A DNA stretch of 64,000 nt. Source: Xylanibacter muris (GTDB lineage Bacteria > Bacteroidota > Bacteroidia > Bacteroidales > Bacteroidaceae). The position numbers were made by a program, and so were the translations under genes. Positions 18,624-28,898 of this stretch are shown here, piece by piece. The notes under the pieces were generated by a model, which was not told where the DNA came from, ran no database searches, and saw nothing but the letters and a program-made list of their open reading frames with translations. The stretch is from positions 1-64,000 of the forward strand of contig NZ_JABKKF010000006.1 in NCBI RefSeq assembly GCF_013166605.1. The letters run 5' to 3'. Each line of letters begins with the position of its first letter. Position 1 is the stretch's first letter.

Positions 18624-18684
18624 CGATTTTATTTGGATGTGTCTTTATCTATTTTATGATTATATTCTCCTTTTATATGTAGTA

Positions 18685-19326
18685 TCATTTCTGTTTCTTT
18701 CCGATACGGATGCTGCATATCTCGTTTCTGTAAAAAAGGATAAGTAAAACAACCCCGACACTGATACAGGCATCGGCAAAATTAAAAACAGGACTGAAGA
18801 ATATAAACTCATTGCCGCCTACGTATGGCATCCATTCGGGCCATGTAGTGACAATCATGGGAAAATAAAACATATCCACAACCTTTCCCATAAGAAAAGG
18901 GGCATAGCCACTTCCGAAAGGAACAAGATAGGCTGTATAAAAATCTGATGAAGCACTGAATATCAGGCCGTAGAACATACTATCAAGAATATTTCCCGCC
19001 GCACCGGCAACTATCATTGACAAGCAGGCGATATATCCAGCACACGCGCCGGCCTTTACCTCACGGTATATATAATAACTTATTAATATAACGGCAATTA
19101 CACGAAACACAGAAAGTAAAAGTTTACTTCCTATCTCCATACCGTAAGCCATACCGTTGTTTTCAATAAAATATATCCTGAACCAGTCTGCTATAAATAT
19201 GCTTTCATGGAGGGTCATATTTGTCTTAACCCAAATCTTGATGACCTGGTCTATTAAAAGAATGGCTATAACAATCAGTATAGCCATTCTTCCCTCAGAG
19301 ATTCTACAGCTCTGAATCTTCTTCAT
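18685..19326 (-). CDS. lspA: lipoprotein signal peptidase (signal peptidase II)
   Basis: 213 aa. LspA cleaves the signal peptide of prolipoproteins after lipid attachment, in the inner membrane. Four membrane segments are visible. The two catalytic aspartates lie in AGAAGNILDSM and NFADACIS, and an Asn-rich loop FIENNGMAYGM precedes them as in the family. The chain is longer than the E. coli enzyme (164 aa), as in many Bacteroidales, with an insertion around residues 120-150 (FSASSDFYTAYLVPFGSGYA). It overlaps the DksA-like gene by 4 bp. Confidence 0.95.
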   Translation of the reverse strand: MKKIQSCRISEGRMAILIVIAILLIDQVIKIWVKTNMTLHESIFIADWFRIYFIENNGMAYGMEIGSKLLLSVFRVIAVILISYYIYREVKAGACAGYIACLSMIVAGAAGNILDSMFYGLIFSASSDFYTAYLVPFGSGYAPFLMGKVVDMFYFPMIVTTWPEWMPYVGGNEFIFFSPVFNFADACISVGVVLLILFYRNEICSIRIGKKQK

Positions 19327-19703
19327 TTCTTTCTGTTTTGTTTTGACTCTACACTGAGCGTTGCATGAGGAACAGCACGCAGTCGCTCCTTTGCTATCAA
19401 CTTTCCTGTTATCCGGTCAATACCGTAAGTCTTGTTCTTAATCCTTACAAGTGCGGCCTCAAGTCCGTTAATAAACTTCTGTTGGCGGCTGGCCAGCTGT
19501 ATAAGCTCTTCCTTGCTCTGCGTGGCACTTCCTTCCTCAAGAATCTTATACGTGGGCGATGTATCATCCACATCGTTTCCATCCTGATTCATCAAGACTC
19601 TCATCATCTGGTCATAGTCGCGTTTTGCGAGAGCCAGCTTCTCATTGATTATTGACTTGAACTCCTCGAGTTCTTCATCAGAATAACGTGTTTTATCTGT
19701 CAT
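19323..19703 (-). CDS. DksA/TraR-family protein lacking the zinc cysteines
   Basis: 126 aa. An N-terminal coiled-coil hairpin (about 8-85) and a C-terminal globular segment TYGIDRITGKLIAKERLRAVPHATLS follow the DksA/TraR layout (YGxCxxxGxxIxxxRLxxxPxAxxC), but all the zinc-ligand cysteines are missing: the chain contains no Cys in this region. DksA-type proteins bind RNA polymerase in the secondary channel. The acidic loop at the hairpin tip (NQDGNDVDDTS) retains aspartates needed for that role. Cysteine-poor versions are known in Bacteroidota next to ileS and lspA. Gap to ileS is 29 bp. Confidence 0.82.
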   Translation of the reverse strand: MTDKTRYSDEELEEFKSIINEKLALAKRDYDQMMRVLMNQDGNDVDDTSPTYKILEEGSATQSKEELIQLASRQQKFINGLEAALVRIKNKTYGIDRITGKLIAKERLRAVPHATLSVESKQNRKK

Positions 19704-19732
19704 AATAAAATAGATTTAGTTATACAATTATA

Positions 19733-22700
19733 TCAATTCTTCTCTATCTTTATATTCACACTCACTCCGTCTATATCCGCCGGTTGTCCGTCATTGTCTG
19801 CAAGCAGGATACCGTCAGCCAACACCTGAGTCTTTATATACTCCGCATATCCGTCAACTGCCGCACAGACCTGCCCAGCAGGTGTAAGGGTGACTGTTAT
19901 ACGGTCGGTTATCTCCAATCCTCCTTCCTTGCGGAGTTTCTGAATACGGTTGATGAGCTCACGTGTCATGCCCTCATTACGCAACTCGTCTGTGAGTTCC
20001 ACATCAAGCGCCACCGTAAGATTGCCTTCGTTTCCGACAAGCCATCCCGGAATGTCCTCGCTTATTATCTCAACATCCGCAACATCGACAACAGCCTGTA
20101 GACCATCGACATCAAGCTCCAGCCGTCCGTCTTTTTCGAACCTTGCGATATCCTCCTGTGAAAGACCGTCCATTGCCGATGCGATTCCCTTCATCAACTT
20201 ACCGAATTTCTTTCCCATCGTACGGAAATTACACTTGACTTTCTTGACAAGAACACCTGAGCCGTCCACAAACTTAAGCTCTTTCACATTCACCTCGCTC
20301 ATTATAAGCTCCTTTACTGCATCTATACGGGCTTTCTGTTCATCGTCAACAGCAGGTATCATAACAGCCTGAAGCGGCTGGCGCACCTTTATATTGACCT
20401 TACGGCGCAAAGCAAGAACCATCGAGGTAATTTTTGATGCCATTCCCATGCGTGCTTCCAGCTCTGTGTCTATCATCGCCTCATCAGCCACCGGGAATTC
20501 TGCCAGATGCACAGAGCATACATTGTCACGTCCGGAAACATTTACCAAATCCAGATAAAGCCGGTCGGCAAAGAACGGAGAGAACGGAGCCAGGAGTTTG
20601 GCTACAGTCTCAAGGCATACATAAAGCGTCTGATAGGCAGACAACTTATCTTTGCTCATATCCTTGCCCCAGAAACGTTTACGGTTAAGGCGCACATACC
20701 AGTTGCTCAAATCATCGTCAACAAAACTTTCAATAAACCGTCCGGCACGTGTCGGGTCATAATTCTGAAGTTCCCTGTCTACATTCTTCACCAATGTGTT
20801 AAGTACAGAAAGAATCCAACGGTCTATCTCAGGACGCTCTTCTAACGGGATATCCGGCTCCGAATAATCAAAACCGTCAACATTTGCATAAAGGCTGAAG
20901 AACGAATATGTATTATACAATGTGCCGAAGAACTTACGGCGCACCTCGTCAACACCATTCTCATCAAACTTAAGATTGTCCCAAGGCTCCGAGTTTGTCA
21001 TCATGTAGAACCTTACGGCATCTGCCCCGTACTTGTTTATCATATCGAACGGATTGACAACATTTCCCACATGCTTGCTCATCTTGTTCCCCTTGGCATC
21101 AAGAACAAGACCTGTAGAGATGACATTCTTAAATGCAACAGAGTCAAAAACCATTGTAGCTATTGCATGAAGAGTAAAGAACCAACCACGTGTCTGATCC
21201 ACTCCCTCATTTATAAAATCTGCGGGGAATGCAAGTCTGTCGTCAATAAGTTCTTTATTCTCAAACGGATAATGAATCTGAGCATAGGGCATTGAACCGG
21301 AATCGAACCATACGTCTATAAGGTCTGTCTCACGTTTCATAGGCTTGCCTGTATCGCTGACGAGGACAATATTGTCAACATAAGGACGGTGGAGGTCTAT
21401 CTTTTCATAATTATCATTTGAATAGTCACCAGGCACAAATCCGTTTGCCTTTAACGGATTTACATCCATAAAGCCCTTTTCAACACTTTCCTCTATCTCA
21501 TCAAAAAGCTCCTGAACAGAGCCTATACATTTTTCCAAGCCGTCTTCATCACGCCAGATAGGGAGCGGTGTTCCCCAAAAACGTGAACGTGAGAGATTCC
21601 AGTCATTGAGATTTTCAAGCCAGTTTCCAAATCTTCCGGTACCGGTTGACTCCGGCTGCCAGTTTATTGTCTTGTTGAGTTCAACCATCCGTTCCTTCTT
21701 TGCTGTTGAACGTATAAACCAGCTGTCAAGAGGATAATACAACACAGGTTTGTCGGTACGCCAACAATGCGGATAGTTATGCACGTGCTTTTCAATCTTG
21801 AATGCCACTCCGTCTTGCTTCATTTCCATACATATCACGACATTCAGGTCTTCCGCCTTGGCAGCCGCCTCACTGTCGTACTTGCCACCGGCATTAAACT
21901 GCGGTGCATAGGCATTCTTCACATAGTCGCCGGCATGACGGCTATATGCCTCAAGGTCAAGACAACAACCAACAAAATTGCTGTCAAGTTCATCAACGAC
22001 ATAATACTTGCCCTCAAGGTCTACCATCGGACGTGTCTCGCCTTTTTTGCTGATAAGGAAAAGCCCCGGCACATGAGCATCTCTTGCAACCTTGGCGTCA
22101 TCGGCTCCGAACGTAGGTGCAATATGCACTATACCCGTACCATCGTCTGTGGTGACATAGTCACCTGGTATCACGCGGAATGCCTTGTCTGCCATTTCCA
22201 CAAAACGGTCTTTTCCGTTCTCCGCATCAAACACTTTTTCCGGATGAGCCGCAGCATATTCCTTAACGTAGTCAGCAGCCAAATCATCAAGCTTCTGGCA
22301 AGGTTTTACCCAAGGCATAAGCTGGGCGAAACGCATACCGACAAGTTCCTTACCCGTAAGTGTCTCCACTATACGGTATGGTATGATCTTATCGCCATGC
22401 TTATACTCATCCATAGGAGCATCCTTGCCTTCGGGCTTAAGGTATGCATTCAGACGGTCTTCCGCCAACACAACGGTTATTTTCTCACCGTTATATATAT
22501 TGTAAGTTTCTACAACTACATAATTGTACGCAGGTCCGACGCAAAGAGCTGTGTTTGAGGGCAATGTCCACGGAGTTGTAGTCCATGCCGCAAAATAAGG
22601 CTTTCCCCATTTACACCATTCCTCCTTTGCATCCACAACGGCAAAAAGAGCCGTAACGGTGGTGTCTTTGACATCACGGTAACAACCGGGCTGGTTCAAC

Positions 22701-23299
22701 TCATGTGAGCTAAGACCGGTACCGGCAGCCGGACTGTATGGCTGTATTGTATATCCCTTATAAAGCAACCCTTTATCATAAAGTTGCTTCAAAAGCCACC
22801 ACAAGGTTTCAATATATTTGTTGTCGTATGTAATATACGGATGGTCAAGATCAACAAAATATCCCATTTCCTCTGTGAGCTTACGCCATTCGGCAGTAAA
22901 TTTCATCACATTCTCACGGCACTTGCGGTTATAATCTTCTACGGATATATATTTTTCAGAATCCTTATTGTCTATGTCTGCCTTTGTTATGCCAAGCTCC
23001 TTTTCAACACCAAGCTCCACCGGCAGCCCATGGGTATCCCATCCGGCCTTGCGGTGAACCTGAAATCCTTTCATCGTCTTGTAACGGTTGAAAGTATCCT
23101 TTATGGAACGTGCAAGCACATGATGTATACCAGGATGGCCATTTGCAGAAGGAGGTCCTTCAAAGAATACGAACTGAGGACACCCGTCACGCTCATCGAC
23201 AGATTTATGAAACACGTCATTATTGTTCCACATATCCAGAATACCGGTGTTCACCTTTGGTAAATCCAAGCCATTATGCTCTGCAAATTTCTTAGCCAT
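19733..23299 (-). CDS. ileS: isoleucine--tRNA ligase
   Basis: 1188 aa, the large form found in Bacteroidota. Charges tRNA-Ile. The class I signature region is GPPSANGHPGIHHVLARSIKDT (the HIGH equivalent is HPGIHH), and the second signature is NKMSKHVGNVV. The editing (CP1) domain includes AAWTTTPWTLPSNTALCVGP and DDGTGIVHIAPTFGADD. The anticodon-binding domain and a long C-terminal extension follow without a clear zinc-finger. It is the first gene of the minus-strand run and has its own promoter about 80 bp upstream. Confidence 0.97.
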   Translation of the reverse strand: MAKKFAEHNGLDLPKVNTGILDMWNNNDVFHKSVDERDGCPQFVFFEGPPSANGHPGIHHVLARSIKDTFNRYKTMKGFQVHRKAGWDTHGLPVELGVEKELGITKADIDNKDSEKYISVEDYNRKCRENVMKFTAEWRKLTEEMGYFVDLDHPYITYDNKYIETLWWLLKQLYDKGLLYKGYTIQPYSPAAGTGLSSHELNQPGCYRDVKDTTVTALFAVVDAKEEWCKWGKPYFAAWTTTPWTLPSNTALCVGPAYNYVVVETYNIYNGEKITVVLAEDRLNAYLKPEGKDAPMDEYKHGDKIIPYRIVETLTGKELVGMRFAQLMPWVKPCQKLDDLAADYVKEYAAAHPEKVFDAENGKDRFVEMADKAFRVIPGDYVTTDDGTGIVHIAPTFGADDAKVARDAHVPGLFLISKKGETRPMVDLEGKYYVVDELDSNFVGCCLDLEAYSRHAGDYVKNAYAPQFNAGGKYDSEAAAKAEDLNVVICMEMKQDGVAFKIEKHVHNYPHCWRTDKPVLYYPLDSWFIRSTAKKERMVELNKTINWQPESTGTGRFGNWLENLNDWNLSRSRFWGTPLPIWRDEDGLEKCIGSVQELFDEIEESVEKGFMDVNPLKANGFVPGDYSNDNYEKIDLHRPYVDNIVLVSDTGKPMKRETDLIDVWFDSGSMPYAQIHYPFENKELIDDRLAFPADFINEGVDQTRGWFFTLHAIATMVFDSVAFKNVISTGLVLDAKGNKMSKHVGNVVNPFDMINKYGADAVRFYMMTNSEPWDNLKFDENGVDEVRRKFFGTLYNTYSFFSLYANVDGFDYSEPDIPLEERPEIDRWILSVLNTLVKNVDRELQNYDPTRAGRFIESFVDDDLSNWYVRLNRKRFWGKDMSKDKLSAYQTLYVCLETVAKLLAPFSPFFADRLYLDLVNVSGRDNVCSVHLAEFPVADEAMIDTELEARMGMASKITSMVLALRRKVNIKVRQPLQAVMIPAVDDEQKARIDAVKELIMSEVNVKELKFVDGSGVLVKKVKCNFRTMGKKFGKLMKGIASAMDGLSQEDIARFEKDGRLELDVDGLQAVVDVADVEIISEDIPGWLVGNEGNLTVALDVELTDELRNEGMTRELINRIQKLRKEGGLEITDRITVTLTPAGQVCAAVDGYAEYIKTQVLADGILLADNDGQPADIDGVSVNIKIEKN

Positions 23300-23377
23300 T
23301 TTCTATTTCCGTTTTTATTTTTATCTTATGTAATTTATGCCTGAAGCATAGTTATAAATACTTTATTTAATAGCGTG

Positions 23378-23385
23378 CAAAGGTA
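23378..23385 (-). promoter_or_regulatory. promoter -7 element of ileS
   Basis: The minus-strand reading TACCTTTG matches the Bacteroidota TAnnTTTG element, about 80 bp upstream of the ileS ATG at 23299. The leader between them shows no clear T-box or attenuator pairing. Confidence 0.6.
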
Positions 23386-23576
23386 TAGAATTAATTTTAA
23401 TTCTCCAAATTTCTTAAAATCTTTTTAGAAAGCGGCATTGAAGCCGCAGTTTTTACTAAAAATCCTCCCCGGCTGCACTTGCATACGACTCTCATTTATC
23501 ACCTTTGTGCCGTGCTACATCCGTACCGCCCCCTTATCATCGGCCGCAACCGTTATGAATACACAAAGCGAACAGC

Positions 23577-23685
23577 AAATGTTAAAAGTGTATGCAGGCC
23601 AAATACACAGTGTATGTAGGCTGAATACACAGTGTATTTATGCCAAATACAGAGTGTATGTAGGCCAAATACACTTTTAACATTT
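23577..23685. repeat. four tandem 22-bp units bounded by a 17-bp inverted repeat
   Basis: Units lie at 23588-23609, 23610-23631, 23632-23653 and 23654-23675. Each starts GTGTAT and ends ATACAC/ATACAG around an AGGCC(A) centre, so each unit is a dyad. The block is enclosed by a perfect 17-bp inverted repeat, AAATGTTAAAAGTGTAT at 23577-23593 and its complement at 23669-23685. It lies in the 690-bp gap between divergent ileS and lon. Four 22-bp units with dyads is the same architecture as the elements at 9101 and 63899, though the arm sequences differ. Other parts of this gap show only a weak GC hairpin at 23432-23447 followed by T residues. Confidence 0.8.
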
Positions 23686-23954
23686 CATTCGGCCGGTAAC
23701 CATCATGCCTTCCATCTACACAAAATGCATGACTGCCGATTCCGTTAGCTACTGGCGTACATTATGAATCTCTTTATCTGATTTTCCACATCGTTAAGAC
23801 AAGCGATTCTACACATATTTCAAAAATTGGATAACCGGCTGCTTTCCAACAGTTTTTCCACTTATAAAATCACAAGTATGCTTATTTAAAGGAGTTGACG
23901 AATGCTTTTATATTATTTTATAACCACAATCCGTTTTTATTTAAAATATTTTTG

Positions 23955-23962
23955 TACCTTTG
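23955..23962 (+). promoter_or_regulatory. promoter -7 element of lon
   Basis: TACCTTTG, a match to TAnnTTTG, lies 29 bp upstream of the lon ATG at 23992. No clear HrcA-type or other heat-shock operator dyad was seen next to it. Confidence 0.6.
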
Positions 23963-23991
23963 CACCCCAAATTTGCATTTTAAAAAGAAAA

Positions 23992-26451
23992 ATGAGTAAA
24001 CAGAATATCAAGGCTTTTTCTATGATAGCCGATGTTGACGGCGATTTCAGTGATTTATTTAAAACAGATGCTTTTCCGCAGGAATTACCAATATTGCCGG
24101 TAAGAAACATTGTATTGTTTCCGGGGGTAGTCACCCCTATTCTTATCGGACGCAAATCAAGCCTTGCACTTGTCAAGGCTGCAGAAAAAAAAGAATCTAT
24201 TATCGGTGTGGTATGCCAGACTGATCCCGACACGGATAATCCATCCAGAAAAGACCTGTATTCTTACGGAGTATATGCAAGGGTTGTCAAACTTCTCACC
24301 ATGCCGGATAACAATGTCACAGTTATCGTTCAGGGAATGGGAAGGATGAAACTCAATGAGATTACAAACGAGAAACCATATTTGAAAGGTGCCGTAGAAC
24401 CAGCACCGGAAGAACTTCCTGCACCTGGCGATCTGACATTCAAGGCCGGTATAGAAGACCTGCGCCGCATTGCAGACAGCTACATCCGCATAAACGAAGA
24501 AATACCTGACGAGGCCATCTATGCCATAAAGAACCTCAACAATGACATAATGGCCCTCAATTTCATCTGTACCAACATGATACAGAAAGTGGCGGAGAAG
24601 GAAAGACTGCTCGAGACAGCATCCATAAACGGCAGACTCCTGTATGCCCTGGAACTTATGAATAAAGAGCTTTCGTTACAGGAGTTGAAAGAAGACATAC
24701 GCAACCGCACCAAAAACGATATAGACGAGCAACAGCGCAATTATTTCCTGCAACAGCAAATAAAAAACATGCAGGCAGAAATCGGTGGAGGCGAAAGCTC
24801 ACCTGAAAAAGCCGAGCTTATAGAAAAGGCGAGACAGAAGGAATGGCCGGAAGAGGTCGACAGAATTTTCACACGTGAAATCGACAAACTTGACCAGCTT
24901 AATCCGCAAAGTCCTGATTATAATGTACAGCTTACTTACCTGCAGACTTTGGTTTCACTTCCATGGAACGAATATACCGTTGATGACCTAAGCCTTACAA
25001 AGGCACAGAAAATCCTCGACAAGGATCACTATGGAATGGAGAAAGTGAAAGAACGTATATTGGAATATATTGCCGTCCTGAGCCTTCGCGGAGACCTAAA
25101 GTCACCGATACTTTGCCTGTACGGCCCTCCCGGAGTAGGCAAGACATCACTGGGAAAGAGCATTGCAGACGCACTGGGACGCAAATATGTGAGAGTATCA
25201 CTCGGAGGCTTACATGACGAGGCGGAAATACGCGGCCACAGACGCACATATATAGGCGCCATGCCCGGCAGAATAATAAAGAACATCCAAAAGGCCGGCT
25301 CGTCAAATCCGGTATTCATCCTCGACGAGATAGACAAAATCACCCAAAACACCGTCAACGGAGATCCTGCATCAGCTTTACTTGAAGTTCTTGACCCGGA
25401 ACAGAACAACGCTTTCCACGACAATTACCTTGACGTGGACTATGACCTGTCGAAGGTGCTTTTCGTGGCAACCGCCAATGACCTCAATACCATCCCCCGT
25501 CCGCTTCTCGACCGCATGGAGGTGATAGAGGTAAGCGGATATATTACTGAAGAAAAAATCGAAATAGCCAAACGCCACCTTATACCCAAAGAGAAAGCCA
25601 ATACCGGACTTGACCAGGAAAAGAGACTAAGTCTGACAAAGGCTGCAATAGAAAAGATCATTGAACAGTATACACGTGAGAGCGGTGTGCGGCAGCTTGA
25701 AAAGCAAATAAACAAGACCATGCGTAAACTGGCCTACAGGCTGGCTAAGGATTCCGTGTTGCCTTATACAAAAATAAGTCCGAAAGAAATTGAAGACCTT
25801 CTTGGCAAGCCTCCGTTCTATCGCGACATCTATCAGGGTAATGACTACGCGGGAGTTGTCACAGGACTGGCATGGACAAGCGTCGGAGGAGAGATCCTGT
25901 TTATAGAAACAAGTCTGAGTAAGGGAAAGAGTGCAAAACTCACTCTCACAGGTAACCTTGGAGACGTGATGAAAGAATCTGCCGTTTTGGCTCTTGAATA
26001 TGTAAAGGCCCACGCATCAGTGTTGGGTATAGATTTCCGTATATTTGAAAACTATAACATACATATTCACGTACCGGAAGGAGCCACCCCGAAAGACGGG
26101 CCTTCCGCAGGTATTACGATTGCCACATCACTTGCCTCTGCACTGACACAACGTAAAGTGCGCAAAAACACAGCCATGACCGGTGAAATAACATTACGTG
26201 GAAAAGTTCTTCCTGTAGGCGGAATCAAAGAAAAGATACTCGCCGCCAAACGGGCAGGCATAACCGATATTCTGTTATGTGCAGACAACAGAAAGGACAT
26301 TGAGGAGATTCCTGATATTTACAGACAAGGAGTCGGGTTTCATTATGTGGAAAACGTACAGGATGTATGGAATTTCGCACTGACAAACGAAACCGTGGAC
26401 AATCCTATCGTATTTAATTTAGAGGAAGAAAAACCTGCCACAGAGAAATAA
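23992..26451 (+). CDS. lon: ATP-dependent protease La (Lon)
   Basis: 819 aa from the ATG at 23992. That start is preferred over an in-frame ATG 30 codons upstream because the upstream segment lies across the promoter and the -7 element. The N domain ([16 protein letters not shown]) recognises substrates; the AAA+ domain has Walker [10 protein letters not shown] (378-386), Walker [11 protein letters not shown] and sensor regions; the C-terminal protease domain has catalytic S705 in KDGPSAGIT and K748 in GGIKEK. Lon degrades damaged and regulatory proteins in the cytosol. It is a monocistronic-looking unit, 51 bp ahead of tgt. Confidence 0.97.
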   Translation: MSKQNIKAFSMIADVDGDFSDLFKTDAFPQELPILPVRNIVLFPGVVTPILIGRKSSLALVKAAEKKESIIGVVCQTDPDTDNPSRKDLYSYGVYARVVKLLTMPDNNVTVIVQGMGRMKLNEITNEKPYLKGAVEPAPEELPAPGDLTFKAGIEDLRRIADSYIRINEEIPDEAIYAIKNLNNDIMALNFICTNMIQKVAEKERLLETASINGRLLYALELMNKELSLQELKEDIRNRTKNDIDEQQRNYFLQQQIKNMQAEIGGGESSPEKAELIEKARQKEWPEEVDRIFTREIDKLDQLNPQSPDYNVQLTYLQTLVSLPWNEYTVDDLSLTKAQKILDKDHYGMEKVKERILEYIAVLSLRGDLKSPILCLYGPPGVGKTSLGKSIADALGRKYVRVSLGGLHDEAEIRGHRRTYIGAMPGRIIKNIQKAGSSNPVFILDEIDKITQNTVNGDPASALLEVLDPEQNNAFHDNYLDVDYDLSKVLFVATANDLNTIPRPLLDRMEVIEVSGYITEEKIEIAKRHLIPKEKANTGLDQEKRLSLTKAAIEKIIEQYTRESGVRQLEKQINKTMRKLAYRLAKDSVLPYTKISPKEIEDLLGKPPFYRDIYQGNDYAGVVTGLAWTSVGGEILFIETSLSKGKSAKLTLTGNLGDVMKESAVLALEYVKAHASVLGIDFRIFENYNIHIHVPEGATPKDGPSAGITIATSLASALTQRKVRKNTAMTGEITLRGKVLPVGGIKEKILAAKRAGITDILLCADNRKDIEEIPDIYRQGVGFHYVENVQDVWNFALTNETVDNPIVFNLEEEKPATEK

Positions 26452-26502
26452 ATCCGAAAGCCGGCATACCTGCCGTCAATTCATTATTAAATCATAACAT
26501 AA

Positions 26503-27630
26503 ATGACATTCGAACTTCAACACACAGATCCGTCATCTGACGCAAGGACAGGACTGATAACAACGGCACACGGACAAATAAAAACGCCTATATTCATGCC
26601 GGTAGGTACTTGCGGAAGTGTTAAGGGAGTGCATTTCTCTGAATTAAAGGAACAGGTGAAGGCACAGATTATACTTGGCAACACTTATCATCTGTATCTC
26701 CGCCCCGGACTTGACATACTAAAATCTGCCGGAGGTCTTCATAAATTCAACGGATGGGACCGTCCAATCCTCACAGACTCCGGAGGATTTCAGGTATTCT
26801 CATTAACCGGAATACGCAAACTGAAAGAAGAAGGATGCGAGTTCCGGTCGCATATTGACGGTTCGAAACATTTTTTCACTCCAGAGAATGTAATGGACAC
26901 GGAGCGTATCATAGGCGCAGACATCATTATGGCATTCGACGAATGCCCTCCAGGTGACAGCGACTATCAATATGCGAGGAAGAGCCTGCAACTTACACAA
27001 AGATGGCTTGACCGTTGCATCAGAAGATTCAACGAGACCGAACCGCTGTATGGCTACAATCAAAGCCTGTTTCCCATCGTACAGGGATGCACCTACAAAG
27101 ACCTGAGACGTGAAGCCGCAAAATATATTGCAGACAAAGGAGCCGACGGCAATGCCATAGGAGGACTGGCCGTAGGAGAACCTACGGAAGTAATGTATGA
27201 GATGATTGAAACCGTAAACGACATCCTGCCCAAAGACAAGCCACGATACCTTATGGGTGTCGGCACACCGCAGAACATACTTGAGGCAATAGAGCGCGGT
27301 GTCGATATGTTTGACTGTGTCATGCCTACAAGAAACGGACGCAACGCCATGCTGTTCACCTATAACGGAACAATAAACATAAGAAACAAGAAATGGGAAA
27401 ACGATTTTTCCCCTATTGACCCAGAAGGCTGTGATACAGATATTGTATACACCAAAGCATATCTCCATCATCTGTTCAAGGCCCAGGAGCTATTGGCAAT
27501 GCAGATTGCCAGCATACACAACCTGGCTTTCTACCTGCGGCTGGTTTCCGACGCACGCACACATATCGAACAAGGCGACTTCACGATATGGAAAAGAAGC
27601 GTTATGGACAATCTTGGCAGACGGATTTAG
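26503..27630 (+). CDS. tgt: queuine/preQ1 tRNA-guanine transglycosylase
   Basis: 375 aa, normal length. Tgt exchanges guanine-34 for preQ1 in tRNAs with GUN anticodons. Conserved parts: LTDSGGFQVFSL (substrate-binding and catalytic Asp region), AFDECPPGDSDY, GGLAVGEP and FDCVMPTRNGRNAMLFT with the nucleophilic Asp. The structural zinc site near the end, usually CxCxxC followed by His, is degenerate here: the region reads GCDTDIVYTKAYLHHL with one cysteine. The His in ASIHNLAFY remains. This may be a lineage trait. It follows lon by 51 bp and precedes the permease gene. Confidence 0.95.
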   Translation: MTFELQHTDPSSDARTGLITTAHGQIKTPIFMPVGTCGSVKGVHFSELKEQVKAQIILGNTYHLYLRPGLDILKSAGGLHKFNGWDRPILTDSGGFQVFSLTGIRKLKEEGCEFRSHIDGSKHFFTPENVMDTERIIGADIIMAFDECPPGDSDYQYARKSLQLTQRWLDRCIRRFNETEPLYGYNQSLFPIVQGCTYKDLRREAAKYIADKGADGNAIGGLAVGEPTEVMYEMIETVNDILPKDKPRYLMGVGTPQNILEAIERGVDMFDCVMPTRNGRNAMLFTYNGTINIRNKKWENDFSPIDPEGCDTDIVYTKAYLHHLFKAQELLAMQIASIHNLAFYLRLVSDARTHIEQGDFTIWKRSVMDNLGRRI

Positions 27631-27708
27631 CAAAGTCACACGCTGGCCTGAAGACAAAGTCCGGCCATATCAATACCGGTGCCTATGGCAATACACATAT
27701 TAAAGAAT

Positions 27709-28827
27709 ATGGAATATAAGAAATTCAGTCCTTTCAGATTCATCAAAAAGATAGACAGATATATCATAAGGAAGTTTATCGGCACATATATATTCTCCAT
27801 TGTGCTGATAATATCAATATCCATCGTCTTTGACGTAAATGACAATCTCGCAAAATTCTCGACATACCATGCACCGCTGAGAGCTATTGTCTTTGATTAT
27901 TATGCAAACTTCATTCCTTATTTCGCAAATCTTTTCAGCCCGCTGTTCGTTTTTATCGCCGTTATCTTCTTCACGTCAAAACTGGCGGGCGATTCTGAAA
28001 TCATTGCGATGCTGTCTACGGGCATGAGCTTTAAACGGCTTCTGCGCCCCTACATGATATCGGCAGCCATGATCTCCATATTGAACTTCTATCTCGGGGC
28101 ATACATAATTCCAAAAGGAACGGTGATAAAGCAGAATTTTGAGTCTCTCTACAAAAACAAACAGAAAAACTCATCTGCAAGCAACGTGCAGATGCAGGTA
28201 GGCAAAGGAATAATAGCATATATAGCACAGTATGACGATGTAAGAAAAACAGGATACGGATTCTCACTCGATAAGTTTGAAAACAAGAAACTTGTAAGCC
28301 ACATGTCCGCAAATACCATACAGTATGACACAATATCCGACTCACGATATCATTGGAAGGCAAGAAACTATAAGATACGCGAACTGAAAGGCATGCGTGA
28401 GCACATAACCTCCGGACATGAAATCGACACAGTGATAATGATGGAACCCATGGATCTTGTATTCAGCAAGGGACAACAGGAAACATTCACAAGCCCTGAG
28501 CTAAAGCGGTATATAGGCAAGCAGAAGGACCGCGGCTCCACCAATGTCGTGCAATATGAAGTGGAATACCATAAACGCATAGCGTCATGTTTCGCGTCAT
28601 TCATCCTTACAATAATAGGCGCAAGCCTCTCGGCAAGAAAAAGAAAAGGAGGAATGGGACTGTATCTCGGTATCGGACTGGCGTTAAGTTTTGCATACAT
28701 TCTTCTGCAGACGGTTTGCGCTACATTTGCAATTAATGCAAACACACCGCCAATGCTTGCAGCATGGATACCCAATATACTATACGTGTTTATTGCATAT
28801 TACTGTTACAGGCATGCTCCAAACTAA
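27709..28827 (+). CDS. LptF/LptG-family permease (YjgP/YjgQ)
   Basis: 372 aa from the ATG at 27709; an in-frame ATG ten codons upstream is less likely because homologous proteins begin near IDRYIIRKFIGTYIFS. Members form the membrane half of the LptB2FG transporter, which lifts lipopolysaccharide from the inner membrane. Six membrane segments can be placed: about 23-45, 60-80 and 100-120 at the N end and three after residue 295 (LTIIGASLSARKRKGGMGLYLGIG). The middle domain is the periplasmic beta-jellyroll. Whether it is LptF or LptG cannot be told from the sequence. Confidence 0.88.
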   Translation: MEYKKFSPFRFIKKIDRYIIRKFIGTYIFSIVLIISISIVFDVNDNLAKFSTYHAPLRAIVFDYYANFIPYFANLFSPLFVFIAVIFFTSKLAGDSEIIAMLSTGMSFKRLLRPYMISAAMISILNFYLGAYIIPKGTVIKQNFESLYKNKQKNSSASNVQMQVGKGIIAYIAQYDDVRKTGYGFSLDKFENKKLVSHMSANTIQYDTISDSRYHWKARNYKIRELKGMREHITSGHEIDTVIMMEPMDLVFSKGQQETFTSPELKRYIGKQKDRGSTNVVQYEVEYHKRIASCFASFILTIIGASLSARKRKGGMGLYLGIGLALSFAYILLQTVCATFAINANTPPMLAAWIPNILYVFIAYYCYRHAPN

Positions 28828-28898
28828 AACAGCACAGCGTTTACAGCCACGCTACACCAAAAGGTTGATATTCAAAAGAAAAAAAATAATTATTAAGA

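Noticed and set aside
21767..22558. Long plus-strand frame antisense to ileS
   Set aside because: Mirrors the ileS reading frame; no initiation context or family pattern.
23438..23680. Open frame through the ileS-lon 22-bp array
   Set aside because: The repeats are 22 bp, so the frame changes at each unit; the peptide only looks repeated by chance.
23577..23685. A mini CRISPR array between ileS and lon
   Set aside because: Units follow each other directly with no spacers, so it is a tandem repeat.
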